Assembly: GCA_021650895.1 (NCBI GenBank)
Contig: CP091278.1
Span: forward strand, 2,013,659 to 2,077,658
DNA from: Candidatus Jettenia sp.
Lineage (GTDB): Bacteria > Planctomycetota > Brocadiia > Brocadiales > Brocadiaceae
Reading direction: 5' to 3'
Length of the DNA stretch: 64,000 nt
The stretch's first letter is position 1. The number at the start of each line of letters is the position of its first letter. This document shows, one piece after another, positions 6,009 to 15,331 of the stretch. Position numbers and translations under genes: made by a program. A model generated the notes under the pieces. That model ran no database searches, was not told the DNA's origin, and saw only the letters and a list, made by a program, of their open reading frames with translations.

Positions 6009-8285
6009 TTAATTGAGGACATCTCCGTATAACTTCTTTCCTAATGATTGTAATGCTTTTATTCCTACAATCTCTCCCTCCTGTTTATGAATGATGCATA
6101 AGGAATCAACGGGAAACAACTTTTTGAAAACATAAAGCATCTTTTCTTCATATACAATCCTGTTTACACAAATAGGACATTCAGCACCGATGATGTCTTT
6201 TTTCGGATATGGATGTACCATATTTAAAATCCCTTGCTCAATGGGAATTTTTAGTCTCTTTACAGCATCTAAAAGATCTTTTGTTTCTTCGTAGGCCATT
6301 TCGGTTGGAATAGCAATGGGAATAAAGAGAGATTTTTCCTTATCGTGGAGTAAGGTTAAAAGTTTTTTTATCTTTTTTGATAAATCTACCAAAAAAGCCG
6401 AAATTTTCGGCATACGAACATTGTTTTTATATTTTAAAAAGAGATTAAAAAAAAATTTTAACCAATCAAGCGTTAGCTCCGGCATTTCTAAAAATCGTAT
6501 GAAATGTCCTGTTGGAGCTGTATCGAGAATAAAGATGTCGAAACTCCCTTTATCCATGTAATCAATAATTGAGGTGATAGCCATGACTTCGTCAATACCA
6601 GGTGGTGTTATCTCTATAAGAGATTCCATAATCTCCTTCTCGAACACTACGTGAACAGAAGCATCTCTTTTTGTGAAAACTGCCATAAAATCTCGGATCT
6701 CTTCTGAGTAAAGATGCTTTAGTTTTTGATACTCTTCTTCTGCGTTCATTTCCTGAATGGATAGATTATTAAGAGATAAACCATCGCCTCCGATCACTAC
6801 ATCCAAACAATCTGAAAGTGAATGAGCCGGATCTGTTGAAAAAAGTAATATACGCTTTTCCGGATAAGAATTTGACAATGACAGCGCCGTCGCACATGCT
6901 AAAGTTGTCTTACCAACACCTCCTTTACCACTAAACAGCAAAAATTCCAGGCTGGATTTTAGCGCAGGCAATCGCTTCATCCCATTCGAGAATACCTTCA
7001 TCCCTCCTGGCTCATTTTTATGAAGAGGAAATTCAGGGAAATCCCCTGCCTGTTTTAGAAGCAAGGAACTCAAGCGGGTATCACCAGGAAATTCTTCTAA
7101 ACTGCCATTTTGAACACCTTGATTATTATCTTGAGCCAGGCAAAAAGCTTTATCAGCATGCATAATATTTTGTTTTCTGAGGACAAAGCATCCATCTCCA
7201 TAACAATTATTTTGCATAGGATATGTACCCTTGATCTTATATTTTGCTGTAAAAACTTCTTTTTGCAGCGAATCATTTACCTCTCCTCTGGTTATTTCTT
7301 TTAAGGGAGGTACGGGAGAATGGATCATGAGGTTGCTCCTTTCCCTGGTATCATCTTGATGGAAAGAATTCACCATCGCTTGTGCAAACTTTAGCAATGA
7401 CTCTTTTCCCTGAATTTCAGCATTGCATAAAGGCATATGTAAGAGATTATATCCATGTAGGGAAGATTTTATCTCATCGATATACTTTGCTTGTCGTGAA
7501 TATTGTGTGCCGCAGAAATAACAATCACTTACAGGATAAACGCGATTAATAATAATCGTCTTTGCCGGAACTTTATATTTCTTTAAAACAGACAAAAAAC
7601 GCTGTGTTTCTTTCATACTCAAAATCTCTGGCAACATTACTGGCACAAACTCACATGACTTATCCTGCAGCATACGCTCAATCTTTTTTGCACCCTTTAT
7701 AAATGCTTCAATAAATGCATCAGCATCATCGGGTTGATAGCGCTTTACATACAGTTTTGATAAATATCGATGCTTCTCCATCATCAAGTTGAGAACATAG
7801 GTCCACCTCTTTACGAGATAAGGCATTTGCATGAATTTCATAGTATGCCCGGTTGGCGCAGTATCAAGTATAATACTATCGTAAGTATTACTCTCTGTTA
7901 AATTCGCCAATTCTATCATTCCCATTAATTCGTCTATTCCGGGTAACGAAATGGAAAGAAGATTAGAGATGTCAGTCTCATCAAGAAAACTACCCCTATT
8001 GATTATTTTCTTAAGTGCGCTACTATGCTTTTCGATAAATTTCTGGAAAGATATCCGTGCATCTATCTCCCATACCTTAAGATTATTGAAATCGTTTGTA
8101 TTCTTCAGGCTATCCATAAGAGAGTGTGCAGGGTCAAGAGAGGCTAGCAGGATGCGTTTTTGCGGATTTTTATCTGCAAGATAGAGCGCAGTTGCTACCG
8201 CTGATGTTGTTTTACCAACACCGCCTTTACCTCCAAAACAAATTAAGGATAATGTCGTATTTGTTAGAAATAAGGGAATCTGCAC
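6009..8285 (-). CDS. double-domain ArsA/Get3-like ATPase of the gas vesicle cluster
   Basis: A 758-residue protein made of two ArsA-type halves. Each has a deviant P-loop (GGKGGVGKTT near residues 18-27; SGKGGVGKTT near 447-456), a DPAHSL switch I and a DTAPTGH switch II. Each half also has a CxxC pair late in its domain (CYFCGT about 258; CPICVN about 702). The family couples ATP hydrolysis to moving arsenite (ArsA) or tail-anchored membrane proteins (Get3). No arsenic genes are nearby and it is embedded among gvp genes, so handling of hydrophobic vesicle proteins is the more attractive idea. The start is GTG, preceded by AGAGGAT. Confidence 0.85.
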   Translation of the reverse strand: MQIPLFLTNTTLSLICFGGKGGVGKTTSAVATALYLADKNPQKRILLASLDPAHSLMDSLKNTNDFNNLKVWEIDARISFQKFIEKHSSALKKIINRGSFLDETDISNLLSISLPGIDELMGMIELANLTESNTYDSIILDTAPTGHTMKFMQMPYLVKRWTYVLNLMMEKHRYLSKLYVKRYQPDDADAFIEAFIKGAKKIERMLQDKSCEFVPVMLPEILSMKETQRFLSVLKKYKVPAKTIIINRVYPVSDCYFCGTQYSRQAKYIDEIKSSLHGYNLLHMPLCNAEIQGKESLLKFAQAMVNSFHQDDTRERSNLMIHSPVPPLKEITRGEVNDSLQKEVFTAKYKIKGTYPMQNNCYGDGCFVLRKQNIMHADKAFCLAQDNNQGVQNGSLEEFPGDTRLSSLLLKQAGDFPEFPLHKNEPGGMKVFSNGMKRLPALKSSLEFLLFSGKGGVGKTTLACATALSLSNSYPEKRILLFSTDPAHSLSDCLDVVIGGDGLSLNNLSIQEMNAEEEYQKLKHLYSEEIRDFMAVFTKRDASVHVVFEKEIMESLIEITPPGIDEVMAITSIIDYMDKGSFDIFILDTAPTGHFIRFLEMPELTLDWLKFFFNLFLKYKNNVRMPKISAFLVDLSKKIKKLLTLLHDKEKSLFIPIAIPTEMAYEETKDLLDAVKRLKIPIEQGILNMVHPYPKKDIIGAECPICVNRIVYEEKMLYVFKKLFPVDSLCIIHKQEGEIVGIKALQSLGKKLYGDVLN

Positions 8286-8507
8286 ATATCCTCTTGAGTG
8301 TTAATAGTAAGAAAAATAAGAGTTGAATTCTCTCGTTATAGCAAAAAAAATCTATGTTTCGAAAAGTTTTTGGAGAATCCCTTGATTTTAAGCCCGATTC
8401 TGGCGCTTACATTTCTAAAATCATAGGTATTTGACTATAATTCAATCGCTTTCAATTGAACCAGGACATTTCGCATGCTTTTGCCTTGCAGCATGAGGCC
8501 AAATTCT

Positions 8508-8810
8508 TCAATCTTCTTCATCCTCTTCAATCTCACGGCTTTCATTACCTTCTTCCTGTTCTTCCGTTACTCCATACTGTTTCTTTTTATATTCTTCTAT
8601 CTGTTCTAGCCGATTTAAGAGTTCCGATTCTTTCTTATCAAACTCCTCTTCAGTAATCTTGCCCGTTTCAAGCATCATGTAAAGTTCGGATAGTTGTACG
8701 GTAATATCCTCTTCGTTTAAGAACTCATCCTCGGCAGCTTTATGAATCTGCTTGAATATATACGACAGGCCTTTTACTGGTGAAAACAAAATATCATCAA
8801 CTAACAACAT
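8508..8810 (-). CDS. gvpG: gas vesicle protein GvpG
   Basis: A 100-residue protein. MLLVDDILFSPVKGLSYIFK at the N-terminus is the hallmark of GvpG, followed by a helical acidic region and a Glu-rich tail. I chose the internal ATG at 8810 rather than the longer frame to 8936 because a strong AGGAGGAG site precedes it and because GvpG proteins begin here. The middle (LETGKITEEEFDKKESELLN) resembles the SHOCT pattern of the proteins at 213 and 867. GvpG is an accessory assembly protein. Confidence 0.92.
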   Translation of the reverse strand: MLLVDDILFSPVKGLSYIFKQIHKAAEDEFLNEEDITVQLSELYMMLETGKITEEEFDKKESELLNRLEQIEEYKKKQYGVTEEQEEGNESREIEEDEED

Positions 8811-9016
8811 AGTATAATCTCCTCCTGATAAACCAAAAAACCGGTAATTATTCAGTTGCCTGAAGTCTGGTTGCACAGAAATGAGAGAGGATATTTTTTC
8901 TCCCTTTGTTACTCTCCGTGGAATAAAAGATCTCACTTTTTCATAAGCGAAAGATTCTTTTCCCGTTCTGAATACCCATCAAACTTCACTTGACTAAACA
9001 ATTACACAACTGATAT

Positions 9017-9763
9017 TCATGCCATTTTCAGTTTTATCTCTACAAAATTATGGGGCGCCCATGGCCCGTGAAAATCAAAGGCATAATTGTCATCAAATAC
9101 CTTTGCTGCTTCAAAAATTCCCTTTTCAAATTGTTCCAGACTTGCCTTCTCCACAAGACATGCTAACTTCATCACTGTTTTTTCATCTTTGGGTTTATTT
9201 ACTTTTATCTCGCAACAATAACTTTTCAAAATACTTTGTACCGTTGCCGTATGTTTTTCACGTTCCTGGTTCATAATAGTCTCAAACATTCTTCCCAGTT
9301 CCATTTTTTCCTCTTGCGTTGCACCGGTAGGTTTTAGAAAAATATTATCCCGAAAGAGCTCAAGCGACCGATGTGTTCTCACCATAAATTCAAAGATATT
9401 CTCCACATCCCAAATAACTTTCAGGCCCATTTCAACCTTATCACCTAACCTCTTTAGTTGATTTACAAAGCTATTATGATTTAATTTTAAGATCTTTTTA
9501 ATGCCTGTTTCATTATCAGCCACAACACCAAAAGAAACAGGTAGAATCGAGGATGTCTTCATGACCTCTTTGATAACGCTATTATGGGCACTCAGATTCT
9601 TTCGCTCCGGTCGGAGTCTGCCTCCCGGACCATCACTTACCACAGCAGCAATGCCATTATCTGAAATGGTATACACCTGCTTACCATCAATGCCTGCAAG
9701 GCTGAGACCGAACCTCACATCGTTCCTCGTAAAGCCATAAATGTATTTTCCGTTATTAGCCAT
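9017..9763 (-). CDS. gas vesicle protein GvpF/GvpL (paralogue 1)
   Basis: A 248-residue GvpF/GvpL-family protein. The N-terminus (YIYGFTRNDV) and a later AHNSVIKEVMKTSSILPVSF block are typical, as is the C-terminal FHGPWAPHNFVEIKLKMA, where the GPW(P/A)P(Y/H)xF signature ends the family's second domain. GvpF-type proteins bind GvpA and are located at the gas-facing side of the shell in cyanobacteria. Two further, distinct family members lie at 15332 and 16576. Confidence 0.92.
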   Translation of the reverse strand: MANNGKYIYGFTRNDVRFGLSLAGIDGKQVYTISDNGIAAVVSDGPGGRLRPERKNLSAHNSVIKEVMKTSSILPVSFGVVADNETGIKKILKLNHNSFVNQLKRLGDKVEMGLKVIWDVENIFEFMVRTHRSLELFRDNIFLKPTGATQEEKMELGRMFETIMNQEREKHTATVQSILKSYCCEIKVNKPKDEKTVMKLACLVEKASLEQFEKGIFEAAKVFDDNYAFDFHGPWAPHNFVEIKLKMA

Positions 9764-9828
9764 AGTTAATCCCCTGTATATCTCGCGATACGTTTCCTGT
9801 ATACGTCAACAGGTATCCCATGTATAAC

Positions 9829-10146
9829 TTAATATCTGAGAAGTTGTCCTCTGTTATCTCTGGCGATGTCATCCGTTTTTATATTCGCTTTCGTATTCAC
9901 AGGAAAACTTTCGGTAGTTGCTTTAATACGATCTAATAGGATATTTTTTTCAATATCTATCTCTTTAATCCGGTCAGAAACAGTTTTTATGCGCTGACGT
10001 GCACTTTCCATTTCCCTGATACGATGTACCCGCTCCATTTCAAGGGTAGTAATTCTCATGTATGCCTCATGGGGCAAAAATCTTTTATTTACGATACCGG
10101 CATGTGTCTTTATATCTTTTACACTCTTCCTTTTTTGAATAGCCAT
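9829..10146 (-). CDS. hypothetical helical gas-vesicle-cluster protein
   Basis: A 105-residue, basic, helix-rich protein. Residues about 30-80 (LEMERVHRIREMESARQRIK, then TVSDRIKEIDIEKNILLDRI) have a strong coiled-coil appearance. No known domain was recognised. It lies between gvpF/L and gvpN with short gaps on the same strand and so is most likely part of the vesicle operon. Whether it is a scaffold or chaperone cannot be told from the sequence. Confidence 0.65.
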   Translation of the reverse strand: MAIQKRKSVKDIKTHAGIVNKRFLPHEAYMRITTLEMERVHRIREMESARQRIKTVSDRIKEIDIEKNILLDRIKATTESFPVNTKANIKTDDIARDNRGQLLRY

Positions 10147-10159
10147 TTTTATTGTACCT

Positions 10160-11197
10160 TTACTTTTTAGCGGTTAAACCACAGTATGCCATAGAAGAAA
10201 ATAATGATTCTTCATTATGTAAATTTTTCATATTACAAACCTTTTGTACAACCTCAGCAATCTTTTCCTGCATTATCAGTTTCCCGTCACGGGTAACCTT
10301 AATGGTGTTAGCGTTGAGCACATCCTGGCAGATCCGACGAAATATTGGATCCTCCCACGCTGCATGACCACCCCGGTGAGCAAGTATACGGGCAATCATG
10401 ATACCAGTTCTGATACTGGGACGATGATTATTAACACCCATACTTCTCAATTTTCTAATAATATTGACGATCGTTTCTGCATCTTCCCGTGAAATACCCG
10501 ATCTGGCTATTAAGATTTTAATTTCCGTTTCACAATCAAAATGATGAATTTGTATCGTTACGAGCCTGTCCATAAGCGCATCCTGTGTCTTATGAGTACC
10601 TGCATACTCCTCTGGATTCGAGGTAAAAATAGCGCGGAACTCCGGATGTACCTCTATATATCCACTTCTCTGCCCGCCACGTTTAGGAACGCCAAGAATT
10701 CCTTCCTGAAGGACACTCAGTAATACATTATTTGCTTCCGGTTTTGTACGATTGAATTCATCGTAGATAAGAACATTACCGTTTTTGCATGCATTGGTAA
10801 GAGGGTTATCTCTCCATATAGTTTGCATCACCTCTTCAGATCTCACTACCGAATGAATGAAATTATCATAGAGTTTTTTCTTACTGTAACCGCTATCCTT
10901 ACCAATAAGATCAGAAGTTCCGAACTCATCATCACCATGAATCAGTGTCACGTTCCTGCCAAGTTTTGCTGCCACATGGAAGGCCAGTGTTGTTTTTCCT
11001 GTTCCGGCAGGACCTGATAAGTGAACGGGGTAGCCGGCTTGAAGATATGCGAGAGCCGATTCAACCACTTCCTCTATACATGGAGTAACTACAAACCCAT
11101 TGCTTGGCTCTAAGCAAAGCCCTGCTTCTTCAAGTTGGGTATTTTCATTTACGATTGTATCCATATCTCTACTCCCATTATTGTCGTTTTCATTCAA
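10160..11197 (-). CDS. gvpN: gas vesicle protein GvpN, AAA+ ATPase
   Basis: A 345-residue MoxR-like AAA+ protein. Walker A is SGPAGTGKTTLA (about 60-71) and Walker B is VLIYDEFNR (about 142-150), followed by a sensor-like FTSNPEEYAGTHK segment and a C-terminal helical lid. The N-terminal 30 residues resemble the start of other GvpN proteins. GvpN is an ATPase needed for vesicles to enlarge to normal size. It is separated from the zinc-finger gene upstream by only 30 bp. Confidence 0.93.
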   Translation of the reverse strand: MNENDNNGSRDMDTIVNENTQLEEAGLCLEPSNGFVVTPCIEEVVESALAYLQAGYPVHLSGPAGTGKTTLAFHVAAKLGRNVTLIHGDDEFGTSDLIGKDSGYSKKKLYDNFIHSVVRSEEVMQTIWRDNPLTNACKNGNVLIYDEFNRTKPEANNVLLSVLQEGILGVPKRGGQRSGYIEVHPEFRAIFTSNPEEYAGTHKTQDALMDRLVTIQIHHFDCETEIKILIARSGISREDAETIVNIIRKLRSMGVNNHRPSIRTGIMIARILAHRGGHAAWEDPIFRRICQDVLNANTIKVTRDGKLIMQEKIAEVVQKVCNMKNLHNEESLFSSMAYCGLTAKK

Positions 11198-11227
11198 ATT
11201 TGATCATCATTCTTAATTTTTAACAAT

Positions 11228-11578
11228 TCATTCCACATTCATTATCTTTACAGAAACAACACCACTACCATGGCACTGCAAGCAATACATCGCTGAAGCT
11301 GACAGATCATCCCCGGAACCACGACAGACAGAACATACCTGTGGAGAAATAGCAGTGCTTGGCTGAACACCTTTTCCCATACAAGCAGTACAGGTTAATC
11401 TCTTAATAGCTCCTGTACCACTGCAATGAGCACATCGGATATAGGGTGACTGAACTGTTACGATACCTCTTCCACCACATACACAACAGGTAGAAATATA
11501 AGACATAATACCAAAAGGATCCTTTCCTCTCCCTCCACAGAATCTGCAAACAATACTTACGGTTTTTGTTGTAAGCAT
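11228..11578 (-). CDS. DnaJ-type zinc-finger protein without J domain
   Basis: A 116-residue protein consisting almost only of CxxCxGxG-type repeats: CRFCGGRG, CCVCGGRG, CAHCSGTG, CTACMGKG, CSVCRGSG and CLQCHGSG. That is six CxxC units, against four in the DnaJ cysteine-rich domain. There is no J domain and no C-terminal substrate-binding domain. In DnaJ this region binds zinc and helps hold unfolded proteins. Lying between gvpA and gvpN, it is a candidate chaperone for the very hydrophobic GvpA. Confidence 0.8.
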   Translation of the reverse strand: MLTTKTVSIVCRFCGGRGKDPFGIMSYISTCCVCGGRGIVTVQSPYIRCAHCSGTGAIKRLTCTACMGKGVQPSTAISPQVCSVCRGSGDDLSASAMYCLQCHGSGVVSVKIMNVE

Positions 11579-11665
11579 TTCAGAAGTCGATCCTTTCCCA
11601 ACAGAAACAAAATTTTTCCATTCCTTTGAGAATACAAAATAATCGGAGATTTCTTATATCGGATA

Positions 11666-11698
11666 TGGATGACCGTCATTATGGCTGACGGTCATCCA
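11666..11698 (-). terminator. stem-loop just downstream of gvpA
   Basis: Perfect 13-bp arms (TGGATGACCGTCA and its complement) with a 7-nt loop, starting 12 nt after the gvpA stop codon. There is no U-tract on the minus strand, so it is more likely an mRNA-stabilising or attenuating hairpin than a full terminator. Such a structure could keep gvpA message much more abundant than that of the downstream accessory genes. Confidence 0.7.
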
Positions 11699-11710
11699 CC
11701 CGTTCTATTT

Positions 11711-11929
11711 CTAGGCTGGCGCTGCGGCGGTTGCCGTCAAGCCAATTGATTCAGCATACTTTAAATATGTTTCAACAGATGCAATAACGACTCTAGCCTC
11801 TATTGAAAGTAACTCAATACCTACCAAAGATACCTTAACCCAGGCATCGACCACGATACCTTTATCAAGTATCCTATCGACAACTTCTGCCAAACTTGAT
11901 GAATCAGTAGACTTTTGTACTTTAGCCAT
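11711..11929 (-). CDS. gvpA: major gas vesicle structural protein GvpA, copy 2
   Basis: A 72-residue protein identical to that of the neighbouring copy. It has the GvpA pattern [20 protein letters not shown], then [20 protein letters not shown] and [15 protein letters not shown], with an alanine-rich end. GvpA polymerises into the ribbed protein wall that excludes water. I chose the ATG at 11929 because GAAAGGAG precedes it and because the protein then matches the family length. The 85 bp between the two copies hold no promoter that I can defend. Confidence 0.96.
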   Translation of the reverse strand: MAKVQKSTDSSSLAEVVDRILDKGIVVDAWVKVSLVGIELLSIEARVVIASVETYLKYAESIGLTATAAAPA

Positions 11930-12014
11930 GTGCGTTACTCCTTTCAAAATTTTCAATTAAATAGATAACAAACACGTTATGAATTGCCCAGTAAGAGACG
12001 GCTGTTACTTACTT

Positions 12015-12233
12015 CTAGGCTGGCGCAGCGGCGGTTGCCGTCAAGCCAATTGATTCAGCATACTTTAAATATGTTTCAACAGATGCAATAACGACTCTGG
12101 CCTCTATTGAAAGTAACTCAATACCTACCAAAGATACCTTAACCCAGGCATCGACCACGATACCTTTATCAAGTATCCTATCAACAACTTCTGCCAAACT
12201 TGATGAATCAGTAGACTTTTGTACTTTAGCCAT
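12015..12233 (-). CDS. gvpA: major gas vesicle structural protein GvpA, copy 1
   Basis: A 72-residue GvpA, the first gene of the downstream gvp run. It is identical in protein sequence to copy 2 and differs in the DNA by only a few silent bases, so the duplication is recent or maintained by gene conversion. The ATG at 12233 follows GAGAGGGGGTGAT, a good ribosome-binding site. The longer frame to 12356 is not supported. Doubling the gene fits the need for large amounts of shell protein. Confidence 0.96.
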   Translation of the reverse strand: MAKVQKSTDSSSLAEVVDRILDKGIVVDAWVKVSLVGIELLSIEARVVIASVETYLKYAESIGLTATAAAPA

Positions 12234-12801
12234 GTGTATCACCCCCTCTCGTTCATTAAAAAGATTAAAGGATAAATGTAAACCAGGTGTAATGGTAAGG
12301 AAGCGAAACCTATGCCTCGTATACCTGTCAAAAAAAGCTATTCTTAAATAAGTCATATCCTGTTGAAAATTAAAGGTGTAAAAAACTTACCTTTGAATAG
12401 ATAAAAATTTTCAGCATATGAGATATACCGTAAAGGAAAGGAATTCTATGGAACAATTGCAATAGGTATGTTATAAAGTCCATAGTATGGTGTCTTAAAA
12501 TCGAAGATAGAATATGCAATTACCCGCAAACAGGAGTTTATTTCTGCTCTATTAAAAATATCTTGATGTATAGGAATTTCAATTCCGATAGGGGTAATGG
12601 ATACTTCTGCCTTCCCTCCATCCGAACCGTACAGGCGGATCTCTGGCTGAATCGAGTTCGTTTTCCTATGGACTAGCAGTTCTCCTTCCCTTGCTCACCA
12701 CCTCACCTCACGGTGACACAGTTAGGGCCGGTTACAGGGCGGAAAGCACTTTCCCTAAAGAGGTCTCTCACCTCTCTGGCAGCGCACATTCTCAGGCGCA
12801 C

Positions 12802-12828
12802 TAGGGCAAGGCTAAAGCCTCGCCCTAC
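12802..12828. repeat. GGGCAAGGCTAAAGCCTCGCCCTA dispersed repeat copy
   Basis: One copy of the palindromic unit shared with 1191, 1794, 13183 and 17573, between the kinase/regulator pair and gvpA. Confidence 0.7.
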
Positions 12829-13182
12829 ATCGGTACATCGGCTCCGTTTTTTCATGAGAAGAGACAGTAAGATTTTACGTCTCTCCTGCCAAAGATAGCC
12901 CCATGTATGATCTCTGTAACTACAGAGTAAGAAAACAATAACCATAAGATACTGTAATCTTAGCCCGCAGGGATGAAATGATTGTAGAATCACATGAATG
13001 AAACTGAACACACCAGCATGTGTCAGAGCACAACGCATAGACGCAACATCTTGCATCTCTACCATTGTATACATGATAAAGATTGATCACGATACCGGAG
13101 AATGGAGAGTATGTGATTTATAAAACAATTCCCGGATAGCCTATTCAGGGTGCCATTCCCATGCATGTATTCAGGTGGGGAA

Positions 13183-13205
13183 GCAAGGCTAAAGCCTTGC
13201 CCTAC
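13183..13205. repeat. GCAAGGCTAAAGCCTTGCCCTAC dispersed repeat copy
   Basis: An exact match to one arm of the 52-bp palindrome at 17573-17624. It lies 17 bp beyond the stop codon of the receiver gene, where it could also act as a transcript-end hairpin. Confidence 0.75.
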
Positions 13206-13221
13206 GTATGGAAATTTTGTG

Positions 13222-13605
13222 TTATGAAGGGAAGGAGTTTTCTATAGTTAGGCGTATTTCTGAAATATTAAACGGTTTACCGATAAAATAATCAAAGAGA
13301 CCTTTGGCGAGCCCCTGTTGTACGGATAAAGTATCCCGGTAATAATACCCGGTAATAATAGCAATTTTTATTTCCGGATAATATTGCTTAATGACATTTG
13401 CCAACTTTAAGCCATCAATATCGGGTAGTTTGACATCAAGAAAGATTAATCGAACACTTGGATATAGCTGTTTGAGCAATTCAAGCCCTTCTTTTCCGCT
13501 GGTTACCGAATATGATTTATAACCTTTCGGTATTAAGATACTTTCCAGCGCCCAGCACATATCCACTTCATCATCTACAATAAGTATTTGTGGTTTTTCT
13601 GACAT
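13222..13605 (-). CDS. single-domain response regulator (CheY-like receiver)
   Basis: A 127-residue stand-alone receiver. The acidic pocket is VDDEVD (residues 10-15), the phospho-acceptor is Asp57 in FLDVKLPDIDG, the conserved Thr/Ser position is in IITGYYY, and the lysine is in IGKPF near residue 109. It has no output domain, so it must act by protein contact or as a phosphorelay step. It lies directly after the PAS kinase gene at 13695 (90 bp gap, same strand), its likely partner. Confidence 0.88.
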   Translation of the reverse strand: MSEKPQILIVDDEVDMCWALESILIPKGYKSYSVTSGKEGLELLKQLYPSVRLIFLDVKLPDIDGLKLANVIKQYYPEIKIAIITGYYYRDTLSVQQGLAKGLFDYFIGKPFNISEIRLTIENSFPS

Positions 13606-13694
13606 CTTCTTTTCCTTTTCATTGATAAGCTATAAAGTCATGGGATTATTATCGGAGACTCGGTGAATCTCTGCCTGGCACCTTTTGGCTTGCA

Positions 13695-15158
13695 TTATTT
13701 CTTCACCGGTAGTTGAATGGTAAAAGCAGAACCCTTTCCTACTGTGCTTTCTACCTGTATAGTTCCTTCGTGTTGTTTGATAATACTGTAGGTAATTGAT
13801 AACCCAAGACCAGTGCCCTTGCCTACCGGCATAGTAGTAAAGAATGGATCAAATATCTTATCAACATTCTCAATTGGTATACCACAACCCGTATCTTCAA
13901 AAACAATGACGATTCTATCATTCCGATTAATTGAAGTTGTTATCGTTAAGGTTCCTCCATCAGGCATAGCGTTGGCTGCATTGAGGATTATATTCAGAAA
14001 AGCTTGTTGTAATAAATTCTTCTCTGCTTTCATAATTGGAATATACGGATATAGATTTCTTTTAATCTCGATTCGCATTAATAGCAACTGTTTTTCAATG
14101 AGAGTAAAAGTTTCCATAATGGCATCATTGATATTCATCAGTTCAGAGCGCCCATCGGAAGGCCGTGCAAATTTGAGCAATTCTTCGATTATCAGGGAGG
14201 CACGTTTAATGCCCAAATAGATCTTTTCCGCACACTCTTTACGCAAACTTTCATTTTCCGGACATTCCAATAAAATCTGAGCGGCAGCAGAACTGATACC
14301 TAATGGATTTCGAATCTCATGCGCTATGCCACCAGCCATTACCCCCAGAGAAGCGAGCTTTGCAGAATGAAATAATTGTGCTTCTAATTCACGTCTCTCA
14401 GTAAGGTCTTGCCCTACACCTACAATACCTACCACGGTTTGTAAATCATCTTTCATCAGAGCAAAACTCCAGGAAATAGGAATTATCTTTCCGGTCTTTG
14501 TCTTAAGACCTAATTCTATATGTTTTACGGTTTCTCCCCGGGAAAGATTCTCTATAATAGAGGCCAATGTTGGCTTTTGTGCATCCGCACATATTGTTAT
14601 CAACGGTTTACCCACTAATTCTCTGTCTATATAACCAGAAATTTTCTCTGCTGCATTATTCCATGTGGTAATCATCCCTATAGAATCTAGCGAAGTAACA
14701 ATATCATTGGCGCTCTCGACCACTCCAGCGAGATGGCGCTCTGTTTGCCTGACTTTCTCGCGCAAACTTACCTGCTGCGTAATATCATCCATGATGAGCA
14801 GGACGTTTTCAACAATCCCTTGATCATCTTTGAGAGGAGTTAAGCTATAAAAATACACCCTGCTTTTCAAGCCAGGAGATCGATAATGCATCTCACGACC
14901 CCGATCTCCCACTCCTGTCTCAAATACCCTCCTTAGCCTTTCAGCAAGCCGCGTGTATTGCAGGATAACGCTCGGAAATATATCATCCACATGCTTCCCA
15001 ATAGTTTCTCTTTCTGTTCTCCGTGATTTCTCGAGAAAATTCTTGTTGGCAATCACTACCTTGAGTTTACGATCAAACATTAAGAGGGAGGATGGGATAC
15101 ATGAAAATATCATCATGCAAAGGCGCTCATATTTCCCCTGACAAATGTATCTTATCAA
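13695..15158 (-). CDS. PAS-domain sensor histidine kinase
   Basis: A 487-residue cytoplasmic kinase. Two PAS domains (about 15-130 and 145-255) precede a HisKA domain with the phospho-site in [12 protein letters not shown] (His about 277). The ATPase domain has the N-box [14 protein letters not shown], the G1 box DTGCGIP and the G2 box [10 protein letters not shown]. There is no membrane segment, so the signal is internal. The start could be the first ATG or one of the two ATGs at codons 15-16. Its place between gvp genes suggests that it controls vesicle expression through the receiver downstream. Confidence 0.88.
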   Translation of the reverse strand: MIRYICQGKYERLCMMIFSCIPSSLLMFDRKLKVVIANKNFLEKSRRTERETIGKHVDDIFPSVILQYTRLAERLRRVFETGVGDRGREMHYRSPGLKSRVYFYSLTPLKDDQGIVENVLLIMDDITQQVSLREKVRQTERHLAGVVESANDIVTSLDSIGMITTWNNAAEKISGYIDRELVGKPLITICADAQKPTLASIIENLSRGETVKHIELGLKTKTGKIIPISWSFALMKDDLQTVVGIVGVGQDLTERRELEAQLFHSAKLASLGVMAGGIAHEIRNPLGISSAAAQILLECPENESLRKECAEKIYLGIKRASLIIEELLKFARPSDGRSELMNINDAIMETFTLIEKQLLLMRIEIKRNLYPYIPIMKAEKNLLQQAFLNIILNAANAMPDGGTLTITTSINRNDRIVIVFEDTGCGIPIENVDKIFDPFFTTMPVGKGTGLGLSITYSIIKQHEGTIQVESTVGKGSAFTIQLPVKK

Positions 15159-15331
15159 GACCTGTACTATTCAAAATTTTCTCCGAAATCTAAAGTTTCT
15201 GTAACACTCTAGTTTTTTGAAAAAAATACCGTGAACAGCTCCATTGGGAGCGCTATGTTTGGTTTCATACAGAGGGTACTATAATCTCCTAAAAGAGAGT
15301 AACAGAAAGCACTCCTGTTGATATTTGTACA

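Larger units (their letters stand above)
12234..13221. other. long intergenic region upstream of gvpA
   Basis: About 990 bp without a credible gene. It must contain the gvpA promoter and leader on the minus strand. A TTGACA hexamer about 100 nt upstream of the ATG has no convincing -10 partner, and I see no sigma-54 site that I would defend. Two copies of the AAGGCTAAAGCC dispersed repeat lie at 12802-12828 and 13183-13205. Open frames here overlap these repeats and look spurious. Confidence 0.6.

Noticed and set aside
6009-8285. Arsenite efflux ATPase
   Set aside because: No other arsenic resistance genes are nearby and the gene is embedded among gvp genes; the family match alone does not prove the substrate.
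12290-12340. TTGACA box as the gvpA promoter
   Set aside because: No acceptable -10 at 16-18 bp; left unassigned.
12703-13074. 123-codon minus-strand frame upstream of gvpA
   Set aside because: It overlaps the AAGGCTAAAGCC dispersed repeat, has no ribosome-binding site and its composition is unlike real genes here.
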